This document shows positions 1 to 9,985 of a DNA stretch of 64,000 bases, in pieces. A program made the translations under genes and the position numbers. The first letter of the stretch is position 1. Every line of letters starts with the position of its first letter. The DNA comes from Bufo bufo (Eukaryota; Chordata; Amphibia; Anura; Bufonidae): the NCBI RefSeq assembly GCF_905171765.1, contig NC_053392.1, positions 404,778,565 to 404,842,564 of the forward strand, given 5' to 3'. The notes beneath the pieces were generated by a model that was given only the letters and a program-made list of their open reading frames with translations, did no database searches and was not told the DNA's origin.

Positions 1-1241
1 ACAAATCAGTGACCAATATAGCCACCTTTCTTTGCAAGGACACTCAAAAGCCTGCCATCCATGGATTCTGTCAGTGTTTTGATCTGTTCACCATCAACAT
101 TGCGTGCAGCAGCAACCACAGCCTCCCAGACACTGTTCAGAGAGGTGTACTGTTTTCCCTCCTTGTAAATCTCACATTTGATGATGGACCACAGGTTCTC
201 AATGGGGTTCAGATCAGGTGAACAAGGAGGCCATGTCATTAGATTTTCTTCTTTTATACCCTTTCTTGCCAGCCACGCTGTGGAGTACTTGGACGCGTGT
301 GATGGAGCATTGTCCTGCATGAAAATCATGTTTTTCTTGAAGGATGCAGACTTCTTCCTGTACCACTGCTTGAAGAAGGTGTCTTCCAGAAACTGTCAGT
401 AGGGACTGGGAGTTGAGCTTGACTCCATCCTCAACCGAAAAGGCCCCACAAGCTCATCTTTGATGATACCAGCCAACCCAGTACTCCACCTCCACCTTGC
501 TTGGCATCTGAGTCAGACTGGAGCTCTCTGCCCTTTACCAATCCAGCCACGGGCCATCCATCTGGCCCATCAAGACTCACTCTCATTTCATCCAGTCCAT
601 AAAACCTTAGAAAAATCAGTCTTGAGATATTCTTGGCCCAGTCTTGACGTTTCAGCTTGTGTGTCTTGTTCAGTGGTGGTCGTCTTTCAGCCTTTCTTAC
701 CTTGGCCATGTCTCTGAGTATTGCACACCTTGTGCTTTTTGGGCACTCAGTGATGTTGCAGCTCTGAAATATGGCCAACCTGGTGGCAAGTGGCATCTTG
801 GCAGCCTGCACGCTTGACTTTTCTCAGTTCATGGGCAGTTATTTTGCCGCCTTGGTTTTTCCACACGCTTCTTGCGACCCTGTTGACTATTTTGAATGAA
901 ACGCTTGATTGTTCGATGATCACGCTTCAGAAGCTTTGCAATTTTAAGAGTGCTGCATCCCTCTGCAAGATATCTCACTATTTTTGACTTTTCTGAGCCT
1001 GTCAAGTCCTTCTTTTGACCCATTTTGCCAAAGGAAAGGAAGTTGCCTAATAATTATGCACACCTAATATAGGGTGTTGATGTCATTAGACCAGACCCCT
1101 TCTCATTACAGAGATGCACATCACCTAATATGCTTAATTGGTAGTAGGCTTTCGAGCCTATACAGCTTGGAGTAAGACAACATGCATAAAGAGGATGATG
1201 TGGTCAAAATACTCATTTGCCTAATAATTCTGCACTCCCTG
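1..1241 (-). mobile_element. Tc1/mariner-type transposon (Tc1-A), cut by the window's left edge
   Basis: The right end reads ...TGCACTCCCTG followed by a TA dinucleotide at 1242-1243, as expected for a Tc1 terminal inverted repeat and TA target site. The terminal motif TTGCCTAATAATTCTGCACT (from 1217) recurs imperfectly and in the same direction at 1043-1066. This is the inner direct repeat of an IR/DR-type Tc1 end, probably a second transposase-binding site. The broken transposase gene lies between them on the minus strand. The other terminal repeat must lie left of position 1. Confidence 0.9.
6..1023 (-). pseudogene. Tc1-like DDE transposase, frameshifted
   Basis: This cut-and-paste transposase would act in the nucleus on the element's own ends. 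Three consecutive pieces on the minus strand cover a normal-length protein. The N-terminal piece (829-1023) starts MGQKKDLTGSEKSKIV and carries the paired-like helix-turn-helix. The middle piece (431-811) contains LDEMRVSLDGPDGW. The C-terminal piece (6-329) has the hallmark MQDNAPSHAS (second Asp of the triad) and WPPCSPDLNPIENLW (final Glu). Frames change between pieces, so the gene is dead. The start was chosen at 1023 because the residues before the HTH match the usual Tc1 N-terminus. The stop is at 6-8, so the coding region is complete although the element is not. Confidence 0.9.
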
Positions 1242-1243
1242 TA

Positions 1244-1450
1244 TATACATATATATATATATAAACTGTGGCCCCTTGTTCTATATATATATCTATAATC
1301 CCCCCTTTATAATATGTATAGGGCTGTGGCCCCTTGTGTACATGTGTATACATATTAGGATGTATATGCATGTATATAACTGTGCCCCTTATGCCCCCTG
1401 ATGTGTATATATATATTTATATATCTATGTCCCTTATATTGGTGTACACA
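1244..1450. repeat. TA-rich hairpin and minisatellite tract
   Basis: Alternating TA/CA runs are broken by short C-rich blocks such as GTGGCCCCTTGT (near 1267 and 1325) and TGTGCCCCTTATGCCCC (near 1380). Several blocks sit in the loops of imperfect stems, for example TACATGTGTATACAT near 1339 pairing with ATGTATATGCATGTA near 1360. This looks like the decayed start of the hairpin chain that follows. No gene is visible. Confidence 0.6.
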
Positions 1451-1890
1451 TGTGTATGGATGTGCCCCATGCATCCATACACATATATATTATACAATAT
1501 TCCCCCCCCCCTCCATACACCTGAAACCAGATGCATCGGTGTGAATGTCCCCCAAGCATTCACACAGATGCAATCTGGTTGATTGCATCAGAATGACCGG
1601 ACTAAGGTCCGGTAATCCTGATAACTACAAAGGACTCGGATGCCACAGAATCTGAGCCCTTTGATATAATTGTCGCCAGCGCCGCTGGAGACAATTATAC
1701 ATGATAGAAGAAGGGGAGAAGCCTCCCCTCCTTCTATTATGCGCATTCCGGCAGCGAAATTAACATCTTGCTGGCCGGAATGCAGAGTGCCACAGGCGGG
1801 AGATCAAAGGCTTCTCTCGCCTGTTGGCGTGCAGCGCGTCCCCAATGTGCGGGCCGGCGCAGTGACGTCATATCACTGCGCCGGCCCACG
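1451..1890. repeat. Chain of consecutive hairpins
   Basis: About ten stem-loops sit side by side with almost no spacer. Stems are at 1451-1462/1472-1483, 1539-1547/1557-1565, 1567-1575/1581-1589, 1597-1602/1607-1612, 1629-1641/1649-1662, 1666-1680/1684-1698, 1702-1718/1723-1740, 1743-1754/1770-1783, 1789-1803/1813-1827 and 1851-1865/1873-1887. The last has 15-bp perfect arms (GGGCCGGCGCAGTGA). The second and third overlap, so they are mutually exclusive. Stem sequences are unrelated to one another, so this is not a simple tandem repeat. Open frames here are short shadows. Confidence 0.8.
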
Positions 1891-2409
1891 TGGATGATGG
1901 GCGCGCGCCCCCTGGTGGGCGGTGCTGGAGTGCGGCCGCCGGGGATAAATGCTCCCTGATCCCCTACTGATATATCTCTCCCCTGGTTAACCCTATCACC
2001 CTGGTCTGCCCATGATTTAAACCCCTACATTTGTGTCCCTGATGTGCACCTGGGCCTGATTCCTTGTTTGTGTCCCTGATGTGCACCCTGGGCCCTGATT
2101 AACCCTTGCCATATTACTGTGCCTTGTTTCGCACCCTGATCCTATGTCACTGGTTTACCCTTGTCCCTGATTCCCTGATCCTGTGCCCCTGATTGTATTT
2201 GTGGTTTACTTACACCCCTGTAAGACCACCGTTAACCCTCGTCGTACTCCGTAGGGACAGTGAGTAGCCGGGCGGGTGGGCTGCTAATACATGTGTGAGT
2301 GTATTGTATAGATAGTTTGTGGGTGGAACTTGGGATTGTGTAGTGTAGTTTAGTACTGTATATTTAGTGCTGTATTGTTAGTGTATTGCGTGCTTAAGTG
2401 TATTAGGTA
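1891..2409. repeat. Host repeat with degenerate CCCTGAT tract, left part
   Basis: From about 1950 to 2230 a loose motif CCCTGAT / GTCCCTGATGTGCACC recurs irregularly, followed by T/G-rich sequence. No coding region is visible. It is interrupted at the TTAA at 2410-2413. Similar AT-rich, hairpin-bearing sequence resumes at 7699, so both pieces probably belong to one older repeat. The family is not recognised. Confidence 0.5.
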
Positions 2410-2411
2410 TT

Positions 2412-2720
2412 AACCACCTCCGGACCGCTGTACGCACAGACGCGTCCTGGAGGTGGTTGATTCATTCCGAGTGGACGCGCCGGCGCGTCCTCTCGCGAGA
2501 CGCGAGATTTCCTGTGAACGCGCGCACACAGGCGCGCGCGCTCACAGGAACGGAAGGTAAGAGAGTTGATCTCCAGCCTGCCAGCGGCGATCGTTCGCTG
2601 GCAGGCTGGAGATGTGTTTTTTTTAACCCCTAACAGGTATATTAGACGCTGTTTTGATAACAGCGTCTAATATACCTGCTACCTGTGTCCTCTGGATCGA
2701 ACACCAGAGGACACAGGTAG
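2412..2720. repeat. Seven adjacent near-perfect hairpins at the left end of the TTAA element
   Basis: Arms are 2412-2421/2449-2458, the palindrome 2473-2490, 2491-2507, 2509-2517/2542-2550, 2569-2586/2596-2613 (18-bp perfect), 2634-2653/2659-2678 (20-bp perfect) and 2679-2695/2704-2720 (17-bp perfect). Loops are 5-9 nt in the last three, and the last two hairpins touch. The strict pairing with unrelated stem sequences suggests recent formation or selection on structure. Confidence 0.88.
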
Positions 2721-2876
2721 CTCAGTAAAGTCCCACCAAGCACCACTACACTACACTACACCCCCCCCCCGTCACTTATTAACCCCTTATTAGCCCCTGA
2801 TCACCCCTGATCACCCCATATAGACTCCCTGATCACCCCCTGTCATTGATTACCCCCCTGTCATTGATCAACCCCT

Positions 2877-4275
2877 GTAAAGCTCCATTCAGATGTCCCG
2901 CATGATTTTTACGGATCACTGATAGATGGATCGGATCCGCAAAACGCATGCCGGACGTCTGAATGAAGCCTTACAGGGGCATGATCAATGACTGTGGTTA
3001 TCACCCCATATAGACTCCCTGATCACCCCCCTGTCATTGATCACCCCCCTGTCATTGATTACCCCCCTGTAAAGCTCCATTCAGACGTCCGCATGATTTT
3101 TACGGATCCACTGATGGATGGATCGGATCCGCAAAAACGCATCCGGACGTCTGAATGAAGCCTTACAGGGGCATGATCAATGACTGTGGTGATCTACCCC
3201 ATATAGACTCCCTGATCACCCCCCTGTAAAGCTCCATTCAGATGTCCGCATGATTTTTACGGATCCACTGATAGATGGATCGGATCCGCAAAACGCATCC
3301 GGACGTCTGAATGAAGCCTTACAGGGGCATGATCAATGACTGTGGTTATCACCCCATATAGACTCCCTGATCACCCCCCTGTCATTGATCACCCCCCTGT
3401 CATTGATTACCCCCCTGTAAAGCTCCATTCAGACGTCCGCATGATTTTTACGGATCCACTGATAGATGGATCGGATCCGCAAAACGCATCCGGACGTCTG
3501 AATGAAGCCTTACAGGGGCATGATCAATGACTGTGGTTATCACCCCATATAGACTCCCTGATCACCCCCCTGTCATTGATTACCCCCCTGTAAAGCTCCA
3601 TTCAGACGTCCGCATGATTTTTACGGATCCACTGATAGATGGATCGGATCCGCAAAACGCATCCGGACGTCTGAATGAAGCCTTACAGGGGCATGATCAA
3701 TGACTGTGGTGATCACCCCATATAGACTCCCTGATCACCCCCCTGTCATTGATTACCCCCCTGTCATTGATCACCCCCCTGTAAAGCTCCATTCAGACGT
3801 CCGCATTATTTTTACGGATCCACTGATAGATGGATCGGATCCGAAAAACGCATCCGGACGTCTGAATGAAGCCTTACAGGGCATGATCAATGGACTGTGG
3901 TTATACACCCCATATAGGACTCCCTGATCACCCCCCAGTCATTGATTACCCACCTGTAAAGCTCCATTCAGTCGTCCGCATGATTTTTACGGATCCACTG
4001 ATAGATGGATCGGATCCGCAAAACGCATCCGGCGTCTGAATGAAGCCTTACAGGGGCATGATCAATGACTGTGGTGATCACCCCATATAGACTCCCTGAT
4101 CACCCCCCTGTCATTGATTACCCCCCGTCATTGATCACCCCCCTGTAAAGCTCCATTCAGACGTCCGCATGATTTTTACGGATCCACTGATAGATGGATC
4201 GGATCCGCAAAACGCATCCGGACGTCTGAATGAAGCCTTACACGGGCGTGATCAATGGACTGTGGTTATCACCCC
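2877..4275. repeat. Eight tandem copies of a 160-190-bp hairpin-forming unit
   Basis: Each unit contains CTCCATTCAGACGTCCG and, about 60 bp on, its inverted partner CGGACGTCTGAATG, with inner GGATCC/GGATCGGATCC pairing. Every unit is therefore itself a hairpin. Copies start near 2877, 3068, 3228, 3414, 3590, 3780, 3953 and 4143. Spacers are runs of CCCCCTGTCATTGATCA in variable number, which accounts for the unit-length variation. Copies differ by only a few bases, pointing to recent amplification or conversion. Confidence 0.9.
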
Positions 4276-4495
4276 ATATAGACTCCCTGATCACCCCCCT
4301 GTCATTGATCACCACCCCTGTCATTGATCACCCCCCCCTGTCATTGATCACCCCCCCCTGTCATTGATCACCCCCCCTGTCATTGATCACCCCCCTGTCA
4401 TTGTTCAACCCCTGTCATTGATCAACCCCCCTGTCATTGATCACCCCCCTGTCATTGATCACCCCCTGTCATTGATCACCCCCCTGTAAGGCTCC
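4276..4495. repeat. 17-bp minisatellite CCCCCTGTCATTGATCA
   Basis: About a dozen head-to-tail copies of a 16-19-bp motif; variation is mainly in the C-run length. It is an expansion of the spacer found between the larger hairpin units, followed by one truncated unit near 4487 (GCTCCATTCAGACA). Confidence 0.88.
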
Positions 4496-4499
4496 ATTC

Positions 4500-7230
4500 A
4501 GACATTTTTTTTGGCCCAAGTTAGCGGAATTATTATTTTTTTTTCTTACAAAGTCTCATATTCCACTAACTTGTGACAAAAAATTAAATCTCACATGAAC
4601 TCCACATACCCCTCACGGAATCCAAATCCGTAAAATTTTTTAGACATTTATATTCCAGACTTCTTCTCACGCTTTAGGGCCCCTAGAATGCCAGGGCAGT
4701 ATAAATACCCCACATGTGACCCCATTTCGGAAAGAAGACACCCCCAGGTATTCCGTGAGGGGCATATTGAGTCCATGAAAGATTGAAATTTTTGTCCCAA
4801 GTTAGCGGAACGGGAGACTTTGTGAGAAAAAAAATAAAAAATATCAATTTCCGCTAACTTGTGCCAAAAAAAAAAAATTCTATGAACTCGCCATGCCCCT
4901 CATTGAATACCTTGGGGTGTCTTCTTTCCAAAATGGGGTCACATGTGGGGTATTTATACTGCCCTGGCATTCTAGGGGGCCCCAAAGCGTGAGAAGAAGT
5001 CTGGTATCCAAATGTCTAAAAATGCCCTCCTAAAAGGAATTTGGGCACCTTTGCGCATCTAGGCTGCAAAAAAGTGTCACACATCTGTATCGCCGTACTC
5101 AGGAGAAGTTGGGGAATGTGTTTTGGGGTGTCATTTTACATATACCATGCTGGGTGAGATAAATATCTTGGTCAAATGCCAACTTTGTATAAAAAAATGG
5201 GAATAGTTGTCTTTTGCCAAGATATTTCTCTCACCCAGCATGGGTATATGTAAAATGACACCCAAAAACACATTCCCCAACTTCTCCGAGTACGGAGATA
5301 CCACATGTGTGACACTTTTTTGCAGCCTAGGTGGGCAAAGGGGCCCATATTCCAAAGAGCACCTTTCGGATTTCACTGGTCATTACCTACTTACCACACA
5401 TTAGGGCCCCTGGAAAATGCCAGGGCAGTATAACTACCCCACAAGTGACCCCATTTGGAAAGAAGAGACCCCAAGGTATTCCGTGAGGGCATGGCGAGTT
5501 CCTAGAATTTTTTATTTTTGTCACAAGTTAGGTGGAAAATGATGATTTTTTTTTTTTTTTTTTTTTTCATACAAAGTCTCATATTCCACTAACTTGTGAC
5601 AAAAATAAAACTTCCATGAACTCACTAGACCATCAGCGAATACCTTGGGGTCTATTCTTTCCAAAATGGGGTCACTTGTGGGGTAGGTATAATGCCCTGG
5701 TATTTTAGGGCCCAAATGTGTGGTAAGGAGTTTGAAATCAAATTCTGTAAAAATGACGAGTGAAATCGAAAGGTGCTCTTTGGAATATGGGCCCCTTTGC
5801 CCACCTAGGCTGCAAAAAAGTGTCACACATTCTGGTATCTCCGTACTCAGGAGAAGGCTGGGAATGTGTTTTGGGGTGTCATTTTACATATACCCATGCT
5901 GGGTGAGATAAATATCTTGGTCAAATGCCAACTTTGTATAAAAAAATGGGAAAAGTTGTCTTTTGCCAAGATATTTCTCTCACCCAGCATGGGTATATGT
6001 AAAAAGACACCCCAAAACACATTCCCCAACTTCTCCTGAGTACGGAGATACCACATGTGTGGCACTTTTTTGCAGCCTAGGTGGGCAAAGGGGCCCATAT
6101 TCCAAAGAGCACCTTTGGATTTCACTGGTCATTTACCTACTTACCACACATTAGGGCCCCTGGAAAATGCCAGGGCAGTATAACTACCCCACAAGTGACC
6201 CCATTTTGGAAAGAAGACACCCCAAGGTATTCCGTGAGGGGCATGGCGAGTTCCTAGAATTTTTTATTTTTTGTCACAAGTTAGTGGAAAATGATGATTT
6301 TTTTTATATATTTTTTTTTTTTCATACAAAGTCTCATATTCCACTAACTTGTGACAAAAAATAAAAACTTCCATGAACTCACTATGCCCATCAGCGAATA
6401 CCTTGGGGTCTCTTCTTCCAAAATGGGGTCACTTGTAGGGTAGTTATACTGCCCTGGCATTCTAGGGGCCCAAATGTGTGGTAAGGATTGAAATCAAATT
6501 CTGTAAAAAATGACGAGTGACATCCGAAAGGTGCTCTTTGAATATGGGCCCCTTTGCCCACCTAGGCTGCAAAAAAGTGTCACACATCTGGTATCTCCGT
6601 ATTCAGGAGAAGTTGGGGAATGTGTTTTGGGGTGTCTTTTTACATATACCCATGCTGGGTGAGAGAAATATCTTGGCAAAAGACAACTTTTCCCATTTTT
6701 TTATGCAAAGTTGGCATTTGACCAAGATATTTATCTCACCCAGCATGGGTATATGTAAAATGACACCCCAAAACACATTCCCCAACTTCTACTGAATACG
6801 GAGATACCAGATGTGTGACACTTTTTTGCAGCCTAGGTGGGCAAAGGGGCCCACATTCCAAAGAGCACCTTTCGGATTTCACTGGTCAGTTTTTACAGAA
6901 TTTGATTTCAAACTCCTTACCACACATTTGGGCCCCTAGAATGCCAGGGCAGTATAACTACCCCACAAGTGACCCATTTTGGAAAGAAGAGACCCCAAGG
7001 TATTTCGTGATGGGCATAGTGAGTTCATGGAAGTTTTTATTTTTTTGTCACAAGTAGTGGAATATGAGACTTTGTAAAAAAAAAAAAAAAAAAAAATCAT
7101 CATTTTCCGCTAACTTGTGACAAAAAATAAAAAGTTCTATGAACTCACTATGCCCATCAGCGAATACCTTAGGGTGTGTACTTTCCGAAATGGGGTCATT
7201 TGTGGGGTGTTTGTACTGTCTGGGCATTGT
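4500..7230. repeat. Alternating inverted-repeat array (arms of about 375 bp)
   Basis: One sequence block occurs alternately in forward and reverse orientation. The marker CAAAGTCTCATATTCCAC runs forward at about 4547, 5571 and 6326. Its partner TTGTCACAAGTTAG runs reverse at about 5519, 6273 and 7045. The marker CCACCTAGGCTGC / GCAGCCTAGGTGG alternates likewise. Forward-to-forward spacing is about 755 bp. Each forward/reverse pair meets at TGGGTGAGA..TATCTTGG motifs near 5210, 5945 and 6690. Many short open frames here are repeat shadows; none is a gene. Confidence 0.85.
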
Positions 7231-7694
7231 AGAACCTCAGGAAACATGACAGGTGCTCAGAAAGTCAGAGCTGCTACAAAAAGCGGAAATTCACATTTTT
7301 GTACCATAGTTTGTAAACGCTATAACTTTTACCCAAACCATTTTTTTTTACCCAAACATTTTTTTTTTATCAAAGACATGTAGAACAATAAATTTAGAGC
7401 AAAATTTATATATGGATGTCATTTTTTTTGCAAAATTTTACAACTGAAAGTGAAAAATGTCATTTTTTTTGCAAAAAAAATCGTTAAATTTCGATTAATA
7501 ACAAAAAAAGTAAAAATGTCAGCAGCAATGAAATACCACCAAATGAAAGCTCTATTAGTGAGAAGAAAAGGAGGTAAAATTCATTTGGGTGGTAAGTTGC
7601 ATGACCGAGCAATAAATGGTGAAAGTAGTGTAGGTCAGAAGTGTAAAAAGTGGCCTGGTCTTTCAGGGTGTTTAAGCACTGGGGGCTGAGGTGG
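7231..7694. other. Unique right tail of the TTAA element
   Basis: AT-rich sequence with A- and T-runs (7340-7520) leads into a more complex 150-bp end closing with GAGGTGG and TTAA. This resembles the conserved terminal stretch of amphibian TTAA elements (recognition, not searched). The 79-codon frame at 7450-7689 ends in the terminal repeat and is not regarded as a gene. Confidence 0.5.
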
Positions 7695-7698
7695 TTAA

Positions 7699-7965
7699 TA
7701 AATACTGTTTTATTTATAACTATCTGTGTAATGTGTGTTTATTAGCGATAGTTAGTTTAGTAAGGCGCATGCAGCTAGCTTAGTGATTAGCGTAAGGCAA
7801 AGTATAGTAAAAGTATTGTACTATTATTATATAAAGGTATAAATGGGCGGAGTCATCAATAGACGGCTCCTCCCATTTATGAATATTAATTATTGATATT
7901 TACATAAATATTAGAGATTAATATTCCCCCTTTACATCAGCAAATGACTGTCCTTTGTCCTTAAA
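7699..7965. repeat. Host repeat, right part
   Basis: AT-rich sequence resumes after the TTAA element. It has its own stem-loop (ATAAATGGGCGGAG near 7847 pairing with CTCCTCCCATTTAT near 7868) and a C-run followed by TTTA near 7930, like the block near 1305. I take it as the continuation of the 1244-2409 repeat. No gene is visible. Confidence 0.45.
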
Positions 7966-8022
7966 GGGATTGTTCAGTTTCCGATATTGATGACCTATCC
8001 TTAGGATAGGTCATCAATATCA
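7966..8022. repeat. 39-bp palindrome in a MITE-like fragment
   Basis: GATATTGATGACCTATCCT (7982-8000) is followed by one base and then its exact reverse complement (8002-8020). The 5' flank AAAGGGATTGTTCAG is familiar from an abundant amphibian MITE, so this is probably a fragment of one. The family name is not certain. Confidence 0.65.
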
Positions 8023-8039
8023 GATCTGCAGGTGAGCAG

Positions 8040-8126
8040 TGAGACTATGGAACTCTCTGCCTGAGGAGGTGGTGATGGTGAACTCACTAAAAGAGTTCAT
8101 GAGGGGCCTGGATGCATTACTGGAGT
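8040..8126 (+). pseudogene. CR1-like LINE ORF2 C-terminus, fragment
   Basis: The frame starting near 8053 reads WNSLPEEVVMVNSLKEFM, which matches the conserved tail of CR1-clade reverse transcriptases and resembles the CR1 tail at 44875 (WNSLPAEVVAANTVEEF). It is cut at 8127-8134 by the hAT-2 TSD. Beyond hAT-2, sequence at 24861 (TTTAAAGGTTATAGTTAAT) looks like the CR1 3' UTR continuing. Only the last 30 or so codons remain. Confidence 0.7.
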
Positions 8127-8288
8127 GTAATAATAAGTGTTGAGTGACTAGAAGTGAATTGAACTGAACTTTATACGAATTTCAGGAAAACTTTGATTCT
8201 CCACGAATCCGAATTTCCTCACGCTTCAAGGTAAAGAATAGTTTTTTTCCATAAAATGGTGGCTACATGTGTTAAAAAGTGGAAGTAA

Positions 8289-8786
8289 GGCTACTTTCAC
8301 ACTAGCGTTCGGGTGTCCGCTCGTGCGCTCCGTTTGAAGGGGCTCACGAGCGGCCCCGAACGCATCCGTCTGGCCCTAATGCATTCTCAGTGGAGGCGGA
8401 TCCACTGAGAATGCATCCGCCTGCCAGCGCTCAGCCTCCGCTCCGCTCAGTGAGCGGACACCTGAACGCTGCTTGCAGCGTTCGGGTGTCCGCCTGGCCG
8501 TGCGGAGGCGAGCGTATCCGTCCACACTTACAATGTAAGTCAATGGGGACGGATCCGTTTGAAGATGACACCATATGGCTCAATCTTCAAGCGGATCCGT
8601 TCCCCATTGACTTTCAATGTAAAGTCTGAACGGATCCGCTCAGGCTACTTTCTGACTTAGAAAATTTTCTAAGTTATAATGCAGACGGATCCGTTCTGAA
8701 CGGATGCAAACGTCTGCATTATCGGAGCGGATCTGTCTGATGAAACATCAGACGGATCCGCTCCGAACGCTAGTGTGAAAGTAGCC
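8289..8786. mobile_element. Harbinger-like MITE in the hAT-2 5' region
   Basis: The TIR GGCTACTTTCACACTAGCG at 8289 is matched by CGCTAGTGTGAAAGTAGCC ending at 8786. TAA flanks both sides (8286-8288 and 8787-8789), fitting the 3-bp TWA target of PIF/Harbinger. The inside is rich in GGATCCG/CGGATCC and partly self-complementary, with no coding capacity. It resembles the MITE at 35347-36113 in design. Confidence 0.88.
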
Positions 8787-8872
8787 TAAGAAGCCCGGTA
8801 ACACAATATGATTCACAATGCTGTGCAGCCAGCTAATCAGCAGCTTAGCCATCCGCTGTGATGTCATAACCC

Positions 8873-8880
8873 TATAAAAA
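8873..8880 (+). promoter_or_regulatory. Candidate TATA box of hAT-2
   Basis: TATAAAAA follows TGATGTCATAACCC and precedes the 5' leader of hAT-2 by tens of bases. The equivalent position in hAT-1 has TATATAAG at 25281 within similar flanking sequence (AGCCAATCA / AGCTAATCAG upstream). A shared promoter architecture is inferred from this. Confidence 0.6.
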
Positions 8881-9114
8881 GCCTAATCCCACCCAGTCAT
8901 TTTACTGTGATCTGAGCATAGGGAGAGATGTGGCAAGTGCTTGGAACAGTGTTTTAGCAATCTTTTAATTGTAGAATACTGAAAAGGGACAGGGCAGGGA
9001 CAGTGCAGGGACTGTGTAGAGAGAGTTTTTCGACACTGTAGGGAGAGCATAGAAAAACTGCAGGGAGAAGTGCACGCTCTGTGTAATTGCTCTGTGCATC
9101 TTTTTCCACTGTGG

Positions 9115-9570
9115 TGCCATTCATTCTGCTCTGTTATACATAGACTTACTGTGCATCAGACTTAGTCTCAACAGCTGATCTAATATATAGTCGCATGTAC
9201 CTAGTTAATCTGCTGCGCCATTAATAATTAATCTGTTCAGCTACACATAGACATACTGTGCTTCAGACTTATTGTCAAAAGGTAATGCAATAATACTGTA
9301 GGCATGTTTATATAGTTCAGAAGCTGCGCCATTTATACTTAATCTGCTCTGTTATACATAGAATGACTGTTCATCAGACTTAGTCTCAACCGCCGGTATA
9401 ATATATAGACTCGTGTACCTATATCATCTGATGTACCATTAATAATCTATTCAGTTATGCATAGACATACCGTGCATCAGACTCATTGTCAACAGGTTGC
9501 GTATATAAGTGCGTTTTTCTAGTCTATCTGCTGTGCAATTCATACTTCATCTGTTACATTATTGATTCAG
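9115..9570. repeat. hAT-2 5'-leader minisatellite
   Basis: About four diverged copies of a 105-130-bp unit. Each carries ATACATAGAC-type sequence, a CATCAGACTTAGTCTCAAC-type block and CTGCGCCATTAAT-like sequence. It lies between the promoter and the first coding segment, just where hAT-1 carries its much larger minisatellite. Confidence 0.75.
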
Positions 9571-9582
9571 TTACGGTAATCT

Positions 9583-9985
9583 ATGGCAAACAGACAGTTG
9601 ACTGGGCCCTCAAAAGGAACAGGCAGTGGCAAAAATGTTGCTGTAGCCTGCACAAGTAACAGCAGAAGAACGGATGGTAGTAGCAGCAGCTGCAGCAACA
9701 GGCCAGAGCTGCCACTGTCATCCAGTAGTCGTGTTTTGGCCAACCATCTAGCTGTACTGGAATGGTTGACTCGCTCTTCATCATCCTTAGGAATTGGTGT
9801 GTTCCTCTGACACACTTAATTCGCATGGCCCAGGAACAACCTCTGTGCCCTCACCTGTCCTGCAATTGCCTCTTTCTTTTGCTGCTCCCTCTGCTCAGGA
9901 AGTAATGCATGTTGCTGGCTCTGCTCCGATATTCAGCTACAGGCCAGCACAGACTTGAAGGAGAGGTGCGCTGCATCATGTGGAG
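9583..9985 (+). pseudogene. hAT-2 transposase, N-terminal segment
   Basis: The frame begins MANRQLTGPSKGTGSG and continues SSSSRVLANHLAVLEWL to a stop near 9808. It is low-complexity and Ser/Gly/Arg-rich like the N-terminus of the hAT-1 protein, whose matching part reads QVQAIVDWVADSGSSS. The segment therefore precedes the BED finger found 10 kb downstream. Sequence to about 9985 continues in another frame. The gene is interrupted by the PLE at about 9990. Confidence 0.6.

Larger units (their letters stand above)
2414..7694. mobile_element. Large non-autonomous TTAA-flanked DNA element
   Basis: Both ends abut TTAA (2410-2413 and 7695-7698). The ends form a short inverted repeat: CCACCTC at 2414-2420 and GAGGTGG at 7688-7694. 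TTAA targets are typical of piggyBac and Kolobok superfamilies; the family is not resolved from these ends. The 5.3 kb between holds four blocks: seven hairpins, tandem 180-bp hairpin units, an alternating inverted-repeat array, and a 450-bp unique tail. No transposase-like frame was found. Mobilisation in trans is inferred. Confidence 0.75.

Noticed and set aside
1670..1897. 75-codon frame in the hairpin chain
   Set aside because: It is explained by GC-rich palindromes; no start context or homology.
4280..4490. Regular short repeats resembling a CRISPR array
   Set aside because: The repeats touch each other with no unique spacers, have no cas genes nearby, and lie in vertebrate DNA. It is a minisatellite.
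5131..7057. Several 60-100-codon frames with shared peptides on both strands
   Set aside because: They are shadows of the alternating inverted-repeat array and repeat with the array period.
9581..9826. Cys-rich 81-codon frame on the minus strand
   Set aside because: It is antisense to the hAT-2 N-terminal segment; the Cys content comes from CAG/CTG-rich codons.
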